Source of the DNA: Streptomyces olivaceoviridis
Lineage (GTDB): Bacteria > Actinomycetota > Actinomycetes > Streptomycetales > Streptomycetaceae
DNA: 64,000 nucleotides
Direction of reading: 5' to 3'
Assembly: GCF_014650115.1 (NCBI RefSeq)
Contig: NZ_BMUI01000003.1
Span: 372,001-436,000 of the forward strand
Part shown: positions 9,834 through 18,207 of the stretch, piece after piece
Layout of the letters: the number at the start of each line of letters is the position of its first letter
Position numbering within the stretch: position 1 is the stretch's first letter
The notes under the pieces: generated by a model
Database searches by the model: none
The model's input: the letters and a program-made list of their open reading frames with translations, nothing else
What the model was told of the DNA's origin: nothing
Made by a program: the position numbers and the translations under genes

Positions 9834-10418
9834 ATGACCGTCCTCGAAGACAGGATCGAGATGGCCGAGGAGAGCGACGAGCTGACTCTGGACGCCCTGT
9901 TCGAGTCGCTTGAGCGGACCACCCCCGAGGGATACAAGGTCGACATCGTCGGGGGGGCCATCTTCATGACGCCGCAGCGGGACACCCACTGGGAGATCAT
10001 CGCCGATATCTACGAGCAGCTGCGCACCAAGTACCCGCGCAAGCGCGTCAAGTCGGACGTCCGCATCGACTACCCGGGCCATCTCAACGGATTCTGCTCC
10101 GACGTCACGCTCGTGGCCGAGGGCGCCGAGAAGACGCCCGGGGGTCTCTGGCGCTGTGCCGACGTCGAGTTCGTCGCAGAGGTCATCTCGAAGGGCACGG
10201 CACACAACGACTACGGCCCCAAGCGGACGGCCTACGCCACCGCCGAGGTCCCCGTCTACCTCATCGCCGACCCCTACCAGCGGCGGTGCCACATCCACAC
10301 CGACCCCAAGGACGGCGACTACGCCGTGAGTACGCGGGTGGACTTCGGCACCGACATCGACCTGACCGGCACCGTGGTCGGCCTCGTCCTCAAAACCGAC
10401 GACTTCCCCCGCGACTAG
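9834..10418 (+). CDS. Uma2-family (DUF820) PD-(D/E)XK-like protein
   Basis: 194 residues. Start at the ATG at 9834 behind GGAGGAG. The family features are present: GYKVDIVGGAIFMTP near the N-terminus, then HWEIIADIYEQL, SDVRIDYPGHLNGFCSDVTLVA, VEFVAEVISKGTAHNDYGPKR (the putative nuclease D-ExK region), and YLIADPY. Uma2 proteins have a restriction-endonuclease fold and are numerous in streptomycetes and cyanobacteria, but their role is unsettled. Its stop overlaps the stop of the convergent gene by 3 nt. Confidence 0.87.
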   Translation: MTVLEDRIEMAEESDELTLDALFESLERTTPEGYKVDIVGGAIFMTPQRDTHWEIIADIYEQLRTKYPRKRVKSDVRIDYPGHLNGFCSDVTLVAEGAEKTPGGLWRCADVEFVAEVISKGTAHNDYGPKRTAYATAEVPVYLIADPYQRRCHIHTDPKDGDYAVSTRVDFGTDIDLTGTVVGLVLKTDDFPRD

Positions 10419-11431
10419 CCCCGCTCCCACACGTACAACGCCTCCCCCGAGTCGGCCGGCGTGACCCATCTGCCGTCGCCCAGGGTGGCCATGGGCGGCC
10501 GGATGCCGACCGGTACCGGGTAGCCGACCTCCACCGGCGTGCGCGTGCCCGCCCAGTCCCCGTAGGGAAGCGCCTCGTCGTTGTCCGGCTCGGCCTCGGG
10601 GTGCCGGGGGACGGCCGTCCCGGCGTCCCACTCCAGGCCCTCCGGCACCGAGCCGCCGGTGTCGCGGACCGCCGGCGCGTCCTGGTCGTGCGTCACCGTC
10701 ATCAGCCGTTCCCCCGAGGGGCTCAGGCCCATCAGGGCCAGGTCGCCCTCGACGTACCGGACGGACAGTTCCGTCCCGTCCCAGCGGCCCCGGCGCAGCG
10801 GCGCCCCGTCCTGGCCCTCCCCGATGCTCAGCCCCATCTGCCCCGGGTCCGCCGGGTGCGGCAGGTGGAAACTGCCCGCCGCCGCGGCCCCGGCGCCGGC
10901 CCGCGCGAGCATCCGCCCGTCCCGCGCGTCCAGCAGCAGCCACTCGTCGACGACGTCCGCGCCCGACTCGCCCACGGCCAGCGGCCCGCGCACGAGCGCC
11001 CACACGTACGCCCCGTCCACGGAGAACCCGGCCGAGCCGCGCTCCGGGTGACGGTGGTCGGCGCGGTCGCCGTACTCCTCGTACGACGTGTGCGGTGCGC
11101 GGCAGGCGCCGTACCAGCAGCCGTGCCGCACCTCCCAGCGCGTCGCCCCCGACGGCTCCACCGCCCGGAGCGCGTGCACGCCCGCGAACACGGCCAGGCT
11201 CGCGTCCGGCGCCACCGCCCACGTCCCGCGCCGACGCGGCCAGGGCGCGGGCGGACGCACCCGGTCCCCCGGGGGCACGAAGGCGTCGTCCAGCGGCTGG
11301 ACCCGGAGCGCGTCGTCGCCGCGCCGGGCCGGCAGGCGGTGGCCCGGCAGGCCGAGCGGTTCGGGGACGTCCGCCTCCGCGGACGGCAGCAGCGCGGGGA
11401 CGACGGCACAGAGCCGGGCAGGGACGGACAC
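10415..11431 (-). CDS. Hypothetical protein, possibly repeat-propeller
   Basis: 338 residues, unrecognised. GTG start at 11431 with GGAGCG upstream. No signal peptide or membrane segment. Strand-turn blocks such as WAVAPDASLAVFAGVHAL, GFSVDGAYVWALVRG, LLLDARDGRMLARA and MGLSPSGERLMTV resemble degenerate propeller blades that report on status values. The C-terminal block DGRWVTPADSGEALYVWERG is similar in style. Convergent with the Uma2 gene. Confidence 0.72.
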   Translation of the reverse strand: MSVPARLCAVVPALLPSAEADVPEPLGLPGHRLPARRGDDALRVQPLDDAFVPPGDRVRPPAPWPRRRGTWAVAPDASLAVFAGVHALRAVEPSGATRWEVRHGCWYGACRAPHTSYEEYGDRADHRHPERGSAGFSVDGAYVWALVRGPLAVGESGADVVDEWLLLDARDGRMLARAGAGAAAAGSFHLPHPADPGQMGLSIGEGQDGAPLRRGRWDGTELSVRYVEGDLALMGLSPSGERLMTVTHDQDAPAVRDTGGSVPEGLEWDAGTAVPRHPEAEPDNDEALPYGDWAGTRTPVEVGYPVPVGIRPPMATLGDGRWVTPADSGEALYVWERG

Positions 11432-11590
11432 GGGACGCTCCCGGGGTGATGTGGCCGCCGCACCCGTGGGGTGGCGCAGGTCACAGGCCCGCGGTTGTCA
11501 CACCGGCGGGCCGGCCGGCATCTCGTGGTCGACAGGACACCGCGCCGCCGATGTGGCGCGGTACCGACCCCCTTCGATGAGGACCACGAC

Positions 11591-12064
11591 ATGGAACCCC
11601 GTCTGCACCTGATGACGAACGACCTCGGCGCCGAGCTCGGCAAGCGGTTCGCCGACGTCAGCCTCGGGATCACGCGGTCGACGCTGCCCCGGAGCACGCA
11701 GGAGCTGGTGATGCTGCGCGCCAGCCAGATCAACGGCTGCGGCTTCTGCGTCGACCTGCACACCAAGACGGCCGCGAGGGCCGGCGAGAGCGCGGTCCGG
11801 CTCCACCTGGTGGCCGCCTGGCGCCGCTCCACCGTGTTCACCGAGGCCGAGCGGGCCGCGCTGGCGCTCGCCGAGGAAGGCACCCGGATCGCCGACGCCC
11901 ACCCGGGCGTGTCCGACGAGACGTGGGCCGAGGTGCGCGAACACTACGACGAGGAACAGAGCACCGCGCTGGTCTTCCTGGTCGCCATGATCAACGCGGC
12001 CAACCGGCTCGGCGTGATCGTGCACCACGAGGGCGGCTCCCTGCCCGCGACAGGCCTTGCATAG
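11591..12064 (+). CDS. AhpD-like carboxymuconolactone decarboxylase-family protein
   Basis: 157 residues of the AhpD/CMD fold. The redox motif is CGFCVDLHTK, with Cys50 and Cys53 and the proton-relay His57, as in alkylhydroperoxidase D. The rest is helical, with VFTEAERAALALAE and the C-terminal NAANRLGVIVHH. It should act as a thiol-dependent peroxidase or reductase on hydroperoxides. Start at ATG 11591 with GAGGA upstream; an in-frame upstream extension is not family-like. Next gene begins 30 nt downstream, same strand, so the two are likely co-transcribed. Confidence 0.88.
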   Translation: MEPRLHLMTNDLGAELGKRFADVSLGITRSTLPRSTQELVMLRASQINGCGFCVDLHTKTAARAGESAVRLHLVAAWRRSTVFTEAERAALALAEEGTRIADAHPGVSDETWAEVREHYDEEQSTALVFLVAMINAANRLGVIVHHEGGSLPATGLA

Positions 12065-12094
12065 AGCGCACTCCAAGCCGTTGGCTGGTGGACC

Positions 12095-13087
12095 ATGAAG
12101 TACACGCAGCTCGGACGCACGGGAGTCAAGGTCAGCCGGCTCGTCCTCGGGACGATGAACTTCGGTCCGCAGACCGACGAGGCCGACAGTCACGCGATCA
12201 TGGACGCGGCGCTGGACGCGGGCATCAACTTCTTCGACACGGCCAATGTGTACGGCTGGGGCGAGAACAAGGGCCGGACCGAGTCCATCATCGGCGACTG
12301 GTTCGCCAAGGGCGGCGGCCGGCGCGACAAGACCGTCATCGCCACCAAGGTGTACGGCAACATGGCCGGCGACGGCGAGGCCTGGCCCAACCACGACAAG
12401 CTCTCCGCGCTGAACATCCGGCGCGCGGTGGACGCCAGCCTGAAGCGGCTGAAGACGGACCACATCGACCTCTACCAGTTCCACCACATCGACCGCAGCA
12501 CCCCGTTCGAGGAGATCTGGCAGGCGATCGACGTCCTCGTCCAGCAGGGCAAGATCCTCTACGTCGGTTCCAGCAACTTCCCCGGCTACAAGATCGCCCA
12601 GGCCAACGAGACCGCCGCGCGCCGCGGCGGCACCATCGGCCTGGTCAGCGAGCAGTGCCTGTACAACCTCGCCGAGCGCCGCGCCGAGATGGAGGTCATC
12701 CCGGCCGCGCAGGACTACGGCCTCGGGGTCATCCCCTGGTCGCCGCTGCACGGCGGGCTGCTGGGCGGGGTCCTCAAGAAGGAGGTGCAGGGCGGTCGCC
12801 GCGCCTCCGGCCGGACCGTGGACACCCTGAAGGACCCGGCGGCCCGCGCGCAGGTCCAGGCCTACGAGGACCTGCTCGACAAGCACGGCCTGGAGCCCGG
12901 CGAGGTGGCCCTGGCCTGGCTGCTGACCCGCCCCGGCGTGACGGGCCCGATCGTCGGCCCGCGCACCGCCGACCAGCTCCAGTCGGCCCTCCGGGCGGTC
13001 GAGCTGGAGCTCGGCGAGGACCTGCTGGCCGGCCTGGACGAGATCTTCCCGGGCCCGGGCCCGTCGCCGGAGGCGTTCGCCTGGTAA
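12095..13087 (+). CDS. Aldo/keto reductase
   Basis: 330-residue NADPH-dependent aldo/keto reductase, tentatively of the YajO/Tas-like branch (my assignment from overall sequence character). Catalytic tetrad visible: Asp48 (FFDTANVYG), Tyr53, Lys85 (ATKVYG) and His130 (LYQFHHID). C-terminal cofactor-binding motif GPIVGPRTADQL. Reduces aldehydes or ketones; the natural substrate is unknown. ATG at 12095 preceded by GGTGG. Probably in one transcript with the AhpD-like gene. Confidence 0.93.
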   Translation: MKYTQLGRTGVKVSRLVLGTMNFGPQTDEADSHAIMDAALDAGINFFDTANVYGWGENKGRTESIIGDWFAKGGGRRDKTVIATKVYGNMAGDGEAWPNHDKLSALNIRRAVDASLKRLKTDHIDLYQFHHIDRSTPFEEIWQAIDVLVQQGKILYVGSSNFPGYKIAQANETAARRGGTIGLVSEQCLYNLAERRAEMEVIPAAQDYGLGVIPWSPLHGGLLGGVLKKEVQGGRRASGRTVDTLKDPAARAQVQAYEDLLDKHGLEPGEVALAWLLTRPGVTGPIVGPRTADQLQSALRAVELELGEDLLAGLDEIFPGPGPSPEAFAW

Positions 13088-13171
13088 ACGCCGGGAAGGG
13101 TCAGCGCCCGAAGGGGCGGCGGGGCTGCATGCGACATGCGGCTCCGCCGCGTGGGCGCCTGAGACCGACCG

Positions 13172-13258
13172 CTACCTGACGGCCGACGCCAAGGCCACCA
13201 CCACGAACATCAACACAAGCGCACCGGCCATGATCCGGTTCCGGGTTTTCGGGTCCAC
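13172..13258 (-). CDS. 28-residue single-pass membrane peptide, leaderless
   Basis: GTG at 13258 gives MDPKTRNRIMAG followed by a continuous hydrophobic stretch ALVLMFVVVALASAV and Arg, then stop. A TAGTCT box (13271-13266) ends 7 nt before the GTG, which fits a leaderless transcript; its TA-containing half overlaps the TAG stop of thpR. Charged N-terminus plus one membrane helix suggests an N-in small membrane protein. The gene is short, so confidence is moderate; codon choice (GTG/GTC/GCC rich) agrees with coding. Confidence 0.5.
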   Translation of the reverse strand: MDPKTRNRIMAGALVLMFVVVALASAVR

Positions 13259-13268
13259 GTATTCGAGA

Positions 13269-13841
13269 CTAACCGGCCCCGCCCAGCGCCCACCGTTCGA
13301 CCACCTCGTACCGGGGCTGCTCCCCCGGCACCCCGGACGTCGGCAGCCGGCTGCGCACCAGCGACAGGTCGGCCACGGTCCAGGTCTCGCCGGCGAACTC
13401 CGCGAGGGCCGCCACATACGGCCGTACGTCCACCGCGTCCCGGCCGCGGGCCAGCGTCAGATGGGCGGTGTAGCGCCGGTGTTCCCCCATCGGCACCCCG
13501 GCCTTCCGTGCCGCCGCCTCCGCCCGGTCGGCCAGCAGCCGCAGCGCCTCCACGTCACCCCGGGCGCCGGTCCACAGCGCCCGGCCCCGGCCGAACCGGC
13601 CGCCGCCCGCGAGCGAGAGCGGGAAGGGGGCCGTACGGTGGGCCGCGCGGGCCAGGCGGTCCGACAGGGCGGGTACGACGTCGTCGGCGACCTCGCCGTA
13701 GAACGCGAGGGTGAAGTGCCAGCCGGGGCGTTCGGTCCAGCGCAGCCGGTCGGCGCCCGGCAGCCGCCTCAACCGGGCCACCTGCGCGGCGAGTTCCTCC
13801 ACGGCGTCCCCGGGGGGCAGTACGGCGGCGAAGAGTCTCAT
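13269..13841 (-). CDS. thpR: RNA 2',3'-cyclic phosphodiesterase (LigT/ThpR)
   Basis: 190 residues of the 2H phosphoesterase family, which opens 2',3'-cyclic phosphates on RNA ends. Both catalytic HxTx motifs are present: His42-Phe-Thr44-Leu (WHFTLAFYG) and His127-Leu-Thr129-Leu (YTAHLTLARG). N-terminal RLFAAVLPP is typical. I chose the ATG at 13841 rather than the one 9 nt upstream because homologues begin MRLF. Divergent from the acetyltransferase gene 41 nt away. Confidence 0.93.
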   Translation of the reverse strand: MRLFAAVLPPGDAVEELAAQVARLRRLPGADRLRWTERPGWHFTLAFYGEVADDVVPALSDRLARAAHRTAPFPLSLAGGGRFGRGRALWTGARGDVEALRLLADRAEAAARKAGVPMGEHRRYTAHLTLARGRDAVDVRPYVAALAEFAGETWTVADLSLVRSRLPTSGVPGEQPRYEVVERWALGGAG

Positions 13842-13882
13842 GCACCTCACGATCCCAGACCCCGGCGGGCATGATGGGGCTC

Positions 13883-14428
13883 ATGGCGATCACCATCCGC
13901 GAAGGCGGCCCCGACGACCTGCCCGCGGTACTGGGCATGCTCGACAGCAGTGTGGAGTGGCTCGTCTCACAGGGGCGGACCGGCCAGTGGGGCACCGAGC
14001 CGCTGTCGGGGCACGCCAGGACCGTCGAGGCGGTCGCGCGCGCCCTGGCCGAGGGCACCCCGTACATCGCCGAGGTGGACGGCGTACCGGCCGCCACGCT
14101 CACCCTCACCGACGGGCCCGGCGCCTACCTGTCCCACCTCCCGCTGCCCGGCGAGCCCGAGCGGTACATCCACTGGCTCGCCTCCGACCGCCGCTTCAAG
14201 GGGCGGGGCGTGGGCAGCGCGCTGCTCGCGCACGCCGCCGAGACGACCCGGCGGGCCGGCGTGGGCCTGCTCCGGGTGGACTGCTACGCGGGCGGCGACC
14301 GCGGGCTCGTCGCCTACTACGAGGCCAACGGCTTCACCCCGACGCACACCTACACCCACGGCCCGGACGACTGGCCGGGACAGGTGCTGGCCCGGAGGGT
14401 CGACCAGGACCCTCCGGGCGGACGCTGA
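13883..14428 (+). CDS. GNAT-family N-acetyltransferase
   Basis: 181 residues with a GNAT fold: N-terminal ITIREGGPDDLPAVLGML, the acetyl-CoA pyrophosphate loop RRFKGRGVGSALLAHA near residue 110, and LRVDCYAGGDRGLVAYYEANGF in motif B. ATG at 13883; two other ATGs lie 9 and 12 nt upstream. The substrate is not identifiable. Convergent with the MFS gene. Confidence 0.88.
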   Translation: MAITIREGGPDDLPAVLGMLDSSVEWLVSQGRTGQWGTEPLSGHARTVEAVARALAEGTPYIAEVDGVPAATLTLTDGPGAYLSHLPLPGEPERYIHWLASDRRFKGRGVGSALLAHAAETTRRAGVGLLRVDCYAGGDRGLVAYYEANGFTPTHTYTHGPDDWPGQVLARRVDQDPPGGR

Positions 14429-14446
14429 CGGGGGCGGCCGGGAGGC

Positions 14447-15793
14447 TCACGCCGCCGTAGCAAGCCGCTCCCGCTCGCGCGGCACGAACCGGACCCGCGG
14501 ATGGCCGCGGTGCCAGCCCACCGACAGGCGCAGGCCGCCGATGCGGGCCAGGACCAGGCCGATCGCCCCGGCCGCGGCCGCCGACACCACACCGCCGGCC
14601 GCGAAGCCGATCCGGGCGCCGTAGGTGTCGGTGATCCAGCCGACCACCGGCGCGCCCAGCGGCGTGCCGCCCATGAAGACCATCATGAACAGGGCCATCA
14701 CCCGGCCCCGCATGGCCGGGTCGGTGCCCATCTGCACGGCGGTGTTCGCGGTGACGTTCACCGTCAGGCCGAAGACCCCGATCGGGACCATGAGCAGCGC
14801 GAACAGCCAGTACGACGGCGCCACCGCGGCCACGGTCTCCAGCGTGCCGAAGGCCAGCGCGGCGGCGATCAGCACGCGCAGCCGGGCCGTGCCGCGCCGG
14901 GCGGCCAGCAGGGCGCCGACCAGGGAGCCGACGGCCATCAGGGTGTTGAAGAGGCTGTAGGCACCGGCTCCGGCGTCGAAGACGTGGTCCGCGTAGGCGG
15001 ACAGCCACACCGGGAAGTTGAAGCCGAAGGTGCCGATGAAGCCGACCAGGACGATCGGCCAGATCAGCTCCGGCCGCTTCGCCACGTACCGCAGGCCCTC
15101 GCGGAGCTGGCCCTTGCCGCGCGGCGCGCGCTCGACCACGTGCAGCTCGCGGGCGCGCATCAGCAGCAGGCCGGCGATCGGCGCGGCGAAGGACAGGCCG
15201 TTGGCGAGGAACGCCCAGCCGGTGCCCACCCCGGTGATCATCAGGCCGGCGACGGCGGGGCCGACCAGCCGGGCGGACTGGAAGTTCGCCGAGTTCAGAC
15301 TGACCGCGTTCTGAAGCTGCTCGGGGCCGACCATCTCGGAGACGAAGGACTGCCGGGCCGGGTTGTCGACCACCGTGGCGAGGCCGACGGCGAAGGCGGC
15401 GACGTAGACGTGCCAGACCTGGACGTGCCCGGAGAGGGTCAGGGCGGCGAGCACGAGACCGGTGAGGGCCATCGCGGTCTGGGTGACCAGCAGGGCGGGG
15501 CGCTTGGGCAGGCGGTCCACGAGGACGCCGCCGTAGAGACCGAACAGCAGCATCGGCAGGAACTGGAGGGCCGTCGTGATGCCGACGGCCGCGGAGGAGC
15601 CGGTGAGGCTGAGGACCAGCCAGTCCTGGGCGATGCGCTGCATCCAGGTGCCGGTGTTGGAGACGACCTGGCCGATGAAGAAGAGGCGGTAGTTCCGGAT
15701 CTTCAGCGAGCTGAACATCGAGGACTTACGGGATACGACAGGGGTGGTAGGGGCCGGTGCGGGGGCGGAAGGTGTTCCGGATCCCGTACTCAA
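14447..15793 (-). CDS. MFS exporter (Bcr/EmrB-like drug efflux)
   Basis: 448 residues, about 12 membrane helices, beginning after a Pro/Ala/Thr tail with SSLKIRNYRLFFIGQVVSNTG, the signature of the enterobactin-exporter-like MFS group. TTG start at 15793, with AGGAGG 9 nt upstream. It lies 27 nt after a marR gene on the same strand, so the two form an operon in which the MarR protein probably senses the transported compound. C-terminal tail is Arg-rich and cytoplasmic. Confidence 0.9.
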   Translation of the reverse strand: MSTGSGTPSAPAPAPTTPVVSRKSSMFSSLKIRNYRLFFIGQVVSNTGTWMQRIAQDWLVLSLTGSSAAVGITTALQFLPMLLFGLYGGVLVDRLPKRPALLVTQTAMALTGLVLAALTLSGHVQVWHVYVAAFAVGLATVVDNPARQSFVSEMVGPEQLQNAVSLNSANFQSARLVGPAVAGLMITGVGTGWAFLANGLSFAAPIAGLLLMRARELHVVERAPRGKGQLREGLRYVAKRPELIWPIVLVGFIGTFGFNFPVWLSAYADHVFDAGAGAYSLFNTLMAVGSLVGALLAARRGTARLRVLIAAALAFGTLETVAAVAPSYWLFALLMVPIGVFGLTVNVTANTAVQMGTDPAMRGRVMALFMMVFMGGTPLGAPVVGWITDTYGARIGFAAGGVVSAAAAGAIGLVLARIGGLRLSVGWHRGHPRVRFVPRERERLATAA

Positions 15794-15820
15794 AAGGGTT
15801 CGCCTCCTCGGATGGCGCGC

Positions 15821-16258
15821 TTACAGGTGTGCGAGTTTCTCCAGCACGGGGGCGGCGGTGCGCAGGGCGGCCCACTCGTCCTCGTCCAGGCCCTCGACCA
15901 GGCCGGCCAGGAAGGCGTTGCGCTTGCGGCGGCTCTCTTCGAGCATTGCCTCGGCCTGCTCGGTCTGGGTGACGACCTTCTGGCGCCGGTCCTCGGGGTG
16001 CGGCTCCAGCCTGACCAGCCCCTTGGCTTCGAGCAGCGCGACGATGCGGGTCATCGACGGCGGCTGGACGTGCTCCTTGCGGGCCAGTTCGCCCGGGGTG
16101 GCGGAGCCGCAGCGGGCGAGGGTGCCGAGCACCGACATCTCGGTGGGGCTCAGCGACTCGTCGACCCGCTGGTGCTTGAGCCGACGGGACAACCGCATCA
16201 CTGCGGAACGGAGTGCGTTCACGGCGGCTGCGTCGTCGCCATGGGTAAGGTCCGGCAT
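15821..16258 (-). CDS. MarR-family transcriptional regulator
   Basis: 145 residues with winged-helix DNA-binding core: LSPTEMSVLGTLARCG, TPGELARKEHVQPPSMTRIVALLEAKGLV (recognition helix) and the wing RLEPHPEDRRQKVV. Dimerisation helices flank it. ATG at 16258 has no ribosome site but a TACGCT box ends 7 nt upstream, so the gene is probably leaderless. A 9-bp inverted repeat covers that box, implying autorepression and control of the downstream MFS gene. Confidence 0.93.
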   Translation of the reverse strand: MPDLTHGDDAAAVNALRSAVMRLSRRLKHQRVDESLSPTEMSVLGTLARCGSATPGELARKEHVQPPSMTRIVALLEAKGLVRLEPHPEDRRQKVVTQTEQAEAMLEESRRKRNAFLAGLVEGLDEDEWAALRTAAPVLEKLAHL

Positions 16259-16260
16259 GT

Positions 16261-16292
16261 TCTTTAGCGTAACTCATTACTCTCGCTAAAGA
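16261..16292 (-). promoter_or_regulatory. MarR operator over the leaderless marR promoter
   Basis: Inverted repeat TCTTTAGCG (16261-16269) and CGCTAAAGA (16284-16292), arms perfect, 14 nt between them. The minus-strand -10 box TACGCT (16271-16266) lies inside. A repressor bound here would block RNA polymerase directly. Assignment to the adjacent MarR protein is inference. Confidence 0.65.
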
Positions 16293-16412
16293 GCAGTCGG
16301 GTGTACCCAGAATGCCCGTGACGCCCGCCACTGAACCCTCCGATCACCCGTACGGGTGAGCCTGGTCCGGAAATGGACGCAACGGACGGCCGGCTGTGGC
16401 GACCCTCTGGAC

Positions 16413-16595
16413 ATGGGGACCAGCGTGCTCAGCCTGCGGATAGACGGGGAGCTGCTCGAACGGCTCCGGCATCACGCGGCGAGAAGAGGAATGAGCGTCC
16501 AGGACTATGTCGTCCTGACGCTCATTCGGGATGACTTCGACGAGCGGTTCCAGACCGCCGTCGAGGAGACGGAGAAGTTCTACGGCGTCACCTGA
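16413..16595 (+). CDS. Small ribbon-helix-helix-like protein
   Basis: 60 residues: MGTSVLSLRIDGELLERLRHH, then AARRGMSVQDYVVLTLIRDDF and a short acidic tail. A beta strand followed by two helices with RGMSVQDYV between them resembles CopG/Arc-type ribbon-helix-helix DNA-binding proteins. No toxin partner is next to it. Start at the ATG 16413; an upstream in-frame start would add 19 residues that do not fit the fold. Convergent with the NCS2 permease gene. Confidence 0.7.
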   Translation: MGTSVLSLRIDGELLERLRHHAARRGMSVQDYVVLTLIRDDFDERFQTAVEETEKFYGVT

Positions 16596-16605
16596 CGCCC
16601 GCCGG

Positions 16606-18057
16606 TCAGGTCAGACCCAGGGCCGGCATCAGGTAGTAGAAGGCGAAGACCGCCGAGACGACGTACATCGCCGCCGGGATCTCCCGGGCCCGCCCGGCGA
16701 CCAGGCGCAGCACCGTGAAGGTGATGAAGCCCATGCCGATGCCGTTCGTGATCGAGTAGGTGAACGGCATCATCAGCATCGTCACGAACGCCGGGATCGC
16801 GATGGTGTAGTCCGCCCAGTCGATCTCCTTGACGGAGTTCGACAGGATCAGGAAGCCGACCGCGACCAGCGCCGGGGTGGCCGCCTGGGACGGGACCATC
16901 GTGGCGATCGGGGTGAGGAACAGCGCGACGGCGAACAGGCCGCCCGTGACGACGTTCGCGAAGCCGGTACGGGCGCCCTCGCCGACGCCGGCCGTGGACT
17001 CCACGAAGGCGGTGGTGGCCGAGGAGGAGCTGGCACCGCCCGCCGCGACCGCGAGCCCGTCCACGAGGAGGACCTTGTTGATGCCCGGCATGTAGCCCTC
17101 GGCGTCCGTCAGCTTGGCCTCGTCGCTGATGCCCATGATCGTGCCCATCGCGTCGAAGAAGCACGACAGCAGGACCGTGAAGACGAAGAGGATGCCGGTC
17201 AGCACGCCGACCTTGGAGAAGCCGCCGAACAGGCTGATCTGGCCGACCAGGCCGAAGTCGGGGGTGTCGACCGGGTTGCCCGGCCACTTAGGGACCGTCA
17301 GGCCCCAGGACGGGATCGTGGCGACCGCGTTGATGATCACCGCGAGGACGGTCATGCCGACGATGGAGATGAGGATCGCGCCCGGCACCTTGCGGACGAT
17401 CAGCGCGAAGGTGAGCAGCGCGCCCAGGATGAAGATCAGGACCGGCCAGCCGGTGAGGTGGCCGCCGGTGCCGAGCTGGACCGGGACGGTGGTCTGGGCG
17501 GCGTCCGGGATACGGGTGACGAAACCGGAGTCGACCAGGCCGATCAGCATGATGAACAGGCCGATACCGATGGAGATCGCCTTGCGCAGGCCGAACGGCA
17601 CGGCGTTCATCACGCGCTCGCGCAGACCGGTGGCGACCAGCAGCATGACCACGAAACCGGCGAGGACGACCATGCCCATGGCGTCCGGCCAGGACATGCG
17701 CGGCGCGAGTTGGAGGGCGACGACCGAGTTCACGCCGAGGCCGGCGGCGAGCGCGATCGGCACGTTGCCGATGACGCCCATCAGCAGCGTGGAGAACGCG
17801 GCCGTCAGCGCGGTCGCCGTCACCAGCTGGCCGTTGTCCAGGTGGTGCCCGTACATGTCCTTCGCGCTGCTGAGGATGATCGGGTTCAGCACGATGATGT
17901 ACGCCATCGCGAAGAAGGTGGCGAAACCGCCACGGACCTCACGGGCGAGGCTGCTGCCGCGCTCGGAGATCTTGAAGTAGCGGTCGAGGGCGCCGTAGGC
18001 GGGCGCGCCACCCGGCTTCTCGGGGGTGGGGACCTTGGCGGGTGCCGAGGTGGACAT
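16606..18057 (-). CDS. NCS2-family permease (AzgA-like purine transporter)
   Basis: 483-residue NCS2 transporter for guanine/hypoxanthine-type bases, with about 13 membrane helices. Family features: N-terminal LDRYFKISERGSSLAREVRGGFATFFAMAYIIVLNP, LAAGLGVNSVVAL near residue 115, and SSSATTAFVESTAGVGEGARTG near residue 345, the substrate-binding motif region of AzgA proteins. ATG at 18057 with GAGG upstream. Three GTTTC/GAAAC elements lie upstream and may be a control site. Confidence 0.92.
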   Translation of the reverse strand: MSTSAPAKVPTPEKPGGAPAYGALDRYFKISERGSSLAREVRGGFATFFAMAYIIVLNPIILSSAKDMYGHHLDNGQLVTATALTAAFSTLLMGVIGNVPIALAAGLGVNSVVALQLAPRMSWPDAMGMVVLAGFVVMLLVATGLRERVMNAVPFGLRKAISIGIGLFIMLIGLVDSGFVTRIPDAAQTTVPVQLGTGGHLTGWPVLIFILGALLTFALIVRKVPGAILISIVGMTVLAVIINAVATIPSWGLTVPKWPGNPVDTPDFGLVGQISLFGGFSKVGVLTGILFVFTVLLSCFFDAMGTIMGISDEAKLTDAEGYMPGINKVLLVDGLAVAAGGASSSSATTAFVESTAGVGEGARTGFANVVTGGLFAVALFLTPIATMVPSQAATPALVAVGFLILSNSVKEIDWADYTIAIPAFVTMLMMPFTYSITNGIGMGFITFTVLRLVAGRAREIPAAMYVVSAVFAFYYLMPALGLT

Positions 18058-18100
18058 GCGGGACCTCATCACCAGCGGGGTCCCCCCGAGCCCCGTTGGA

Positions 18101-18139
18101 GTTTCCTACGATTAGAAACGGTCAAAGACAAACGGTTTC
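18101..18139 (-). promoter_or_regulatory. Repeated GTTTC/GAAAC half-sites upstream of the NCS2 permease
   Basis: GTTTC at 18101, GAAAC at 18115 (inverted, 9 nt between) and GTTTC at 18135 (inverted again). The region is markedly AT-rich for this genome and lies 44 to 82 nt before the permease start. It could bind a dimeric repressor in two ways. The regulator is unknown. Confidence 0.4.
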
Positions 18140-18195
18140 AGTATGAACATATGAGTAGCAGATCGCCATCTCCGCGCGTAGACCCTGGCGGCGCT

Positions 18196-18201
18196 TAAGC
18201 T
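18196..18201 (+). promoter_or_regulatory. -10 box for leaderless DUF2530 gene
   Basis: TAAGCT ends 6 nt before the ATG at 18208, with no ribosome site between them. Confidence 0.5.
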
Positions 18202-18207
18202 GTGCGC

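Noticed and set aside
16413..16595. Antitoxin of a toxin-antitoxin pair
   Set aside because: The ribbon-helix-helix-like protein has no small toxin gene on either side.
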